Assembly: GCA_013375355.1 (NCBI GenBank)
Contig: JABXJV010000437.1
Span: 1 to 12,374, forward strand
DNA length: 12,374 bases
Reading direction: 5' to 3'
From: Candidatus Helarchaeota archaeon
GTDB taxonomy: Archaea; Asgardarchaeota; Lokiarchaeia; Helarchaeales; JABXJV01
Shown here piece by piece: positions 11,940-12,374 of the stretch (its first letter is position 1; each line of letters starts with the position of its first letter). The translations under genes were made by a program, and so were the position numbers. A model generated the notes under the pieces. The model did no database searches. It saw only the letters and a list, made by a program, of their open reading frames with translations, and was not told where the DNA came from.

Positions 11940-12374
11940 ATGCTATCAGGCTTGGATTTTAATGATTTCTTTAATTATGGCGGAACAAAAAAGAGACCAA
12001 AGGTCATTAAACTCGCAGAAGAAGAATATATTAAATTAAAGGAAAAATCCGAAAAATATGATGAATTACTTGTAATTAATGAGAAACTAGAAGAAAAGCT
12101 TGAAGAATTAACCGTCTTAGAGAAAGAGCAAGAGAAATTAAAAGAAAAAGCTGAACTTTCAGAGAAATATCTTAATGCTTTAGCGCGATTACAGGCAGAA
12201 TTTGACAACTACCAGAAAATTTCTGAAAGGGAAAACCATAAATTCAAAAAATTCGCTTTAAAAAACATTCTAATTGAACTATTAAAACTCTATGACGATT
12301 TACAAAGAGCTTTAAATTCTGCAAAGGGTAAAAAAGACTTTAAATCTTTACATCAAGGACTTCAAATGATTCTA
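11940..12374 (+). CDS. grpE: GrpE, nucleotide exchange factor of DnaK (cut by window edge)
   Basis: Co-chaperone that releases ADP from Hsp70 (DnaK) so the substrate can be freed; it acts as a cytosolic dimer. The first 145 residues are visible of about 180-200. After a short polar lead comes a long charged coiled coil (about 25-100) that forms the dimer stalk. It contains the family signature around LARLQAEFDNYQKISERE (81-98). The four-helix bundle begins with FALKNILIELLKLYDDLQRAL (105-125). The C-terminal beta wing that contacts DnaK is outside the window. ATG 11940 is chosen, with TGAT four nt upstream as in the ubiquitin-like gene; ATG 11931 in the same frame would add three residues. 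dnaK and dnaJ often follow grpE and may lie just to the right. Confidence 0.93.
   Translation, partial: MLSGLDFNDFFNYGGTKKRPKVIKLAEEEYIKLKEKSEKYDELLVINEKLEEKLEELTVLEKEQEKLKEKAELSEKYLNALARLQAEFDNYQKISERENHKFKKFALKNILIELLKLYDDLQRALNSAKGKKDFKSLHQGLQMIL

Noticed and set aside
11975..12208. 77-codon minus-strand serine-rich frame
   Set aside because: It is the reverse reading of the grpE coiled-coil region, where GAA/AAA-rich codons give S and F on the other strand.

Overview
The window reads as a piece of an archaeal chromosome, most likely from an Asgard (Lokiarchaeota-like) lineage. The DNA is very AT-rich. It carries a two-repeat TATA-binding protein, a tRNA with an archaeal-type intron in the anticodon loop, Shine-Dalgarno-led genes with frequent TTG starts, TATA-like boxes upstream of genes, a PAC2 proteasome-assembly protein, and a ubiquitin-like protein whose di-glycine is followed by a short tail. 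The lineage is inferred from this combination; no marker phylogeny was possible.

Left part (1-3308): an acyl-CoA dehydrogenase runs off the left edge on the minus strand, and a small zinc-ribbon protein lies upstream of it. A long AT-rich gap and a doubtful 62-residue gene follow. Next come TBP and an unrecognised 137-residue gene on the plus strand. Facing them is the remnant of a small membrane-protein gene, interrupted by a stop at codon 5.

Middle part (3309-7427): a Cas4/RecB-like Fe-S nuclease homologue with a changed catalytic position overlaps an upstream FmdE-family gene by 10 nt. A retropepsin-like aspartic protease homologue diverges from them. Two ferredoxins follow, one of which has lost one cysteine from each cluster motif. 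Upstream of these on the same strand is cysteinyl-tRNA synthetase, and directly upstream of that is an intron-containing tRNA-Cys. The tRNA and the enzyme that charges it are therefore adjacent, with no obvious terminator between them.

Right part (7547-12374): a SAM methyltransferase and an M17 leucyl aminopeptidase diverge from one AT box. Then come the ubiquitin-like protein, a PAC2-Hsp20 operon, and the start of grpE, whose TATA-like box sits inside a perfect dyad. Aminopeptidase, ubiquitin-like modifier, proteasome-assembly chaperone, small heat-shock protein and Hsp70 exchange factor all fall within about 4 kb. They form a protein quality-control neighbourhood covering refolding, tagging, proteasome assembly and peptide trimming. 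This neighbourhood is the most notable part of the window. No E1, E2, E3 or Rpn11-type partner of the ubiquitin-like protein is encoded here.
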